Below are positions 17,425 to 17,450 of a stretch of 17,450 nucleotides of DNA, in pieces (within the stretch, counting starts at the first letter, position 1; every line of letters starts with the position of its first letter). A program made the translations under genes and the position numbers. Below the pieces are notes generated by a model. That model was not told where the DNA came from. It was given only the letters and a program-made list of their open reading frames with translations, and did not search any database. The DNA comes from Euperipatoides rowelli. Lineage: Eukaryota; Onychophora; Udeonychophora; Euonychophora; Peripatopsidae. The stretch lies in NCBI GenBank assembly GCA_003024985.2, contig PXIH01S0002235.1, one strand, 5' to 3'.

Positions 17425-17450
17425 CTGAAAAAAAAAATGAAAATTACATA

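Overview
The window is AT-rich, intron-dominated DNA from an animal, most likely an invertebrate; I cannot name the species. The evidence is a metazoan-type SLC34 sodium/phosphate cotransporter gene with canonical GT-AG introns, together with remains of Helitron, hAT-like, Polinton-like and non-LTR elements. The nuclear genetic code is standard. Four isolated N characters (830, 3583, 4318, 12480) suggest assembly joins or unresolved bases.

One gene spans the whole window on the minus strand. Its five internal exons, in transcript order, are 17424-17296, 11606-11463, 8736-8545, 6928-6813 and 240-78. Together they hold 744 coding bases, about 248 codons and only about 4% of the window. Every splice phase fits (1, 1, 1, 0), and the joined reading follows the family from the first membrane helix, through the QSSS repeat, into the large extracellular loop. 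The N-terminal exons lie beyond the right edge. The second half of the transporter, with the second QSSS repeat, lies beyond the left edge.

Everything else is intron. The intron at 241-6812 holds a non-LTR retrotransposon fragment (about 590-829), two head-to-tail non-autonomous Helitrons (1472-2020), a decayed FEN1 pseudogene (2568-3442), a 175-base exact duplication (2170-2344 and 4319-4493), an exon-like open stretch broken by one TGA (4738-4995), and a 1.5-kb array of 15-base units (5280-6776) containing a large foldback. The intron at 6929-8544 holds two hairpins, a 330-base inverted-repeat element and a 1-kb array of about 20-base units with higher-order structure. The intron at 8737-11462 holds a dispersed repeat, a degenerate array of about 45-base units and a 230-base foldback element. 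The intron at 11607-17295 holds 2.2 kb of GAT-type repeat that switches strand near its end, a decayed Polinton-like integrase split by a 1.1-kb hAT-like element with an 8-base target duplication, and a second, inverted copy of the dispersed repeat.

The only active gene I can support is the transporter. Each visible intron has gained its own tandem array, and several arrays end within 100 bases of a donor splice site. The broken genes (FEN1, integrase, retrotransposon fragment) are passengers. No RNA genes, CRISPR arrays or promoters were recognised.
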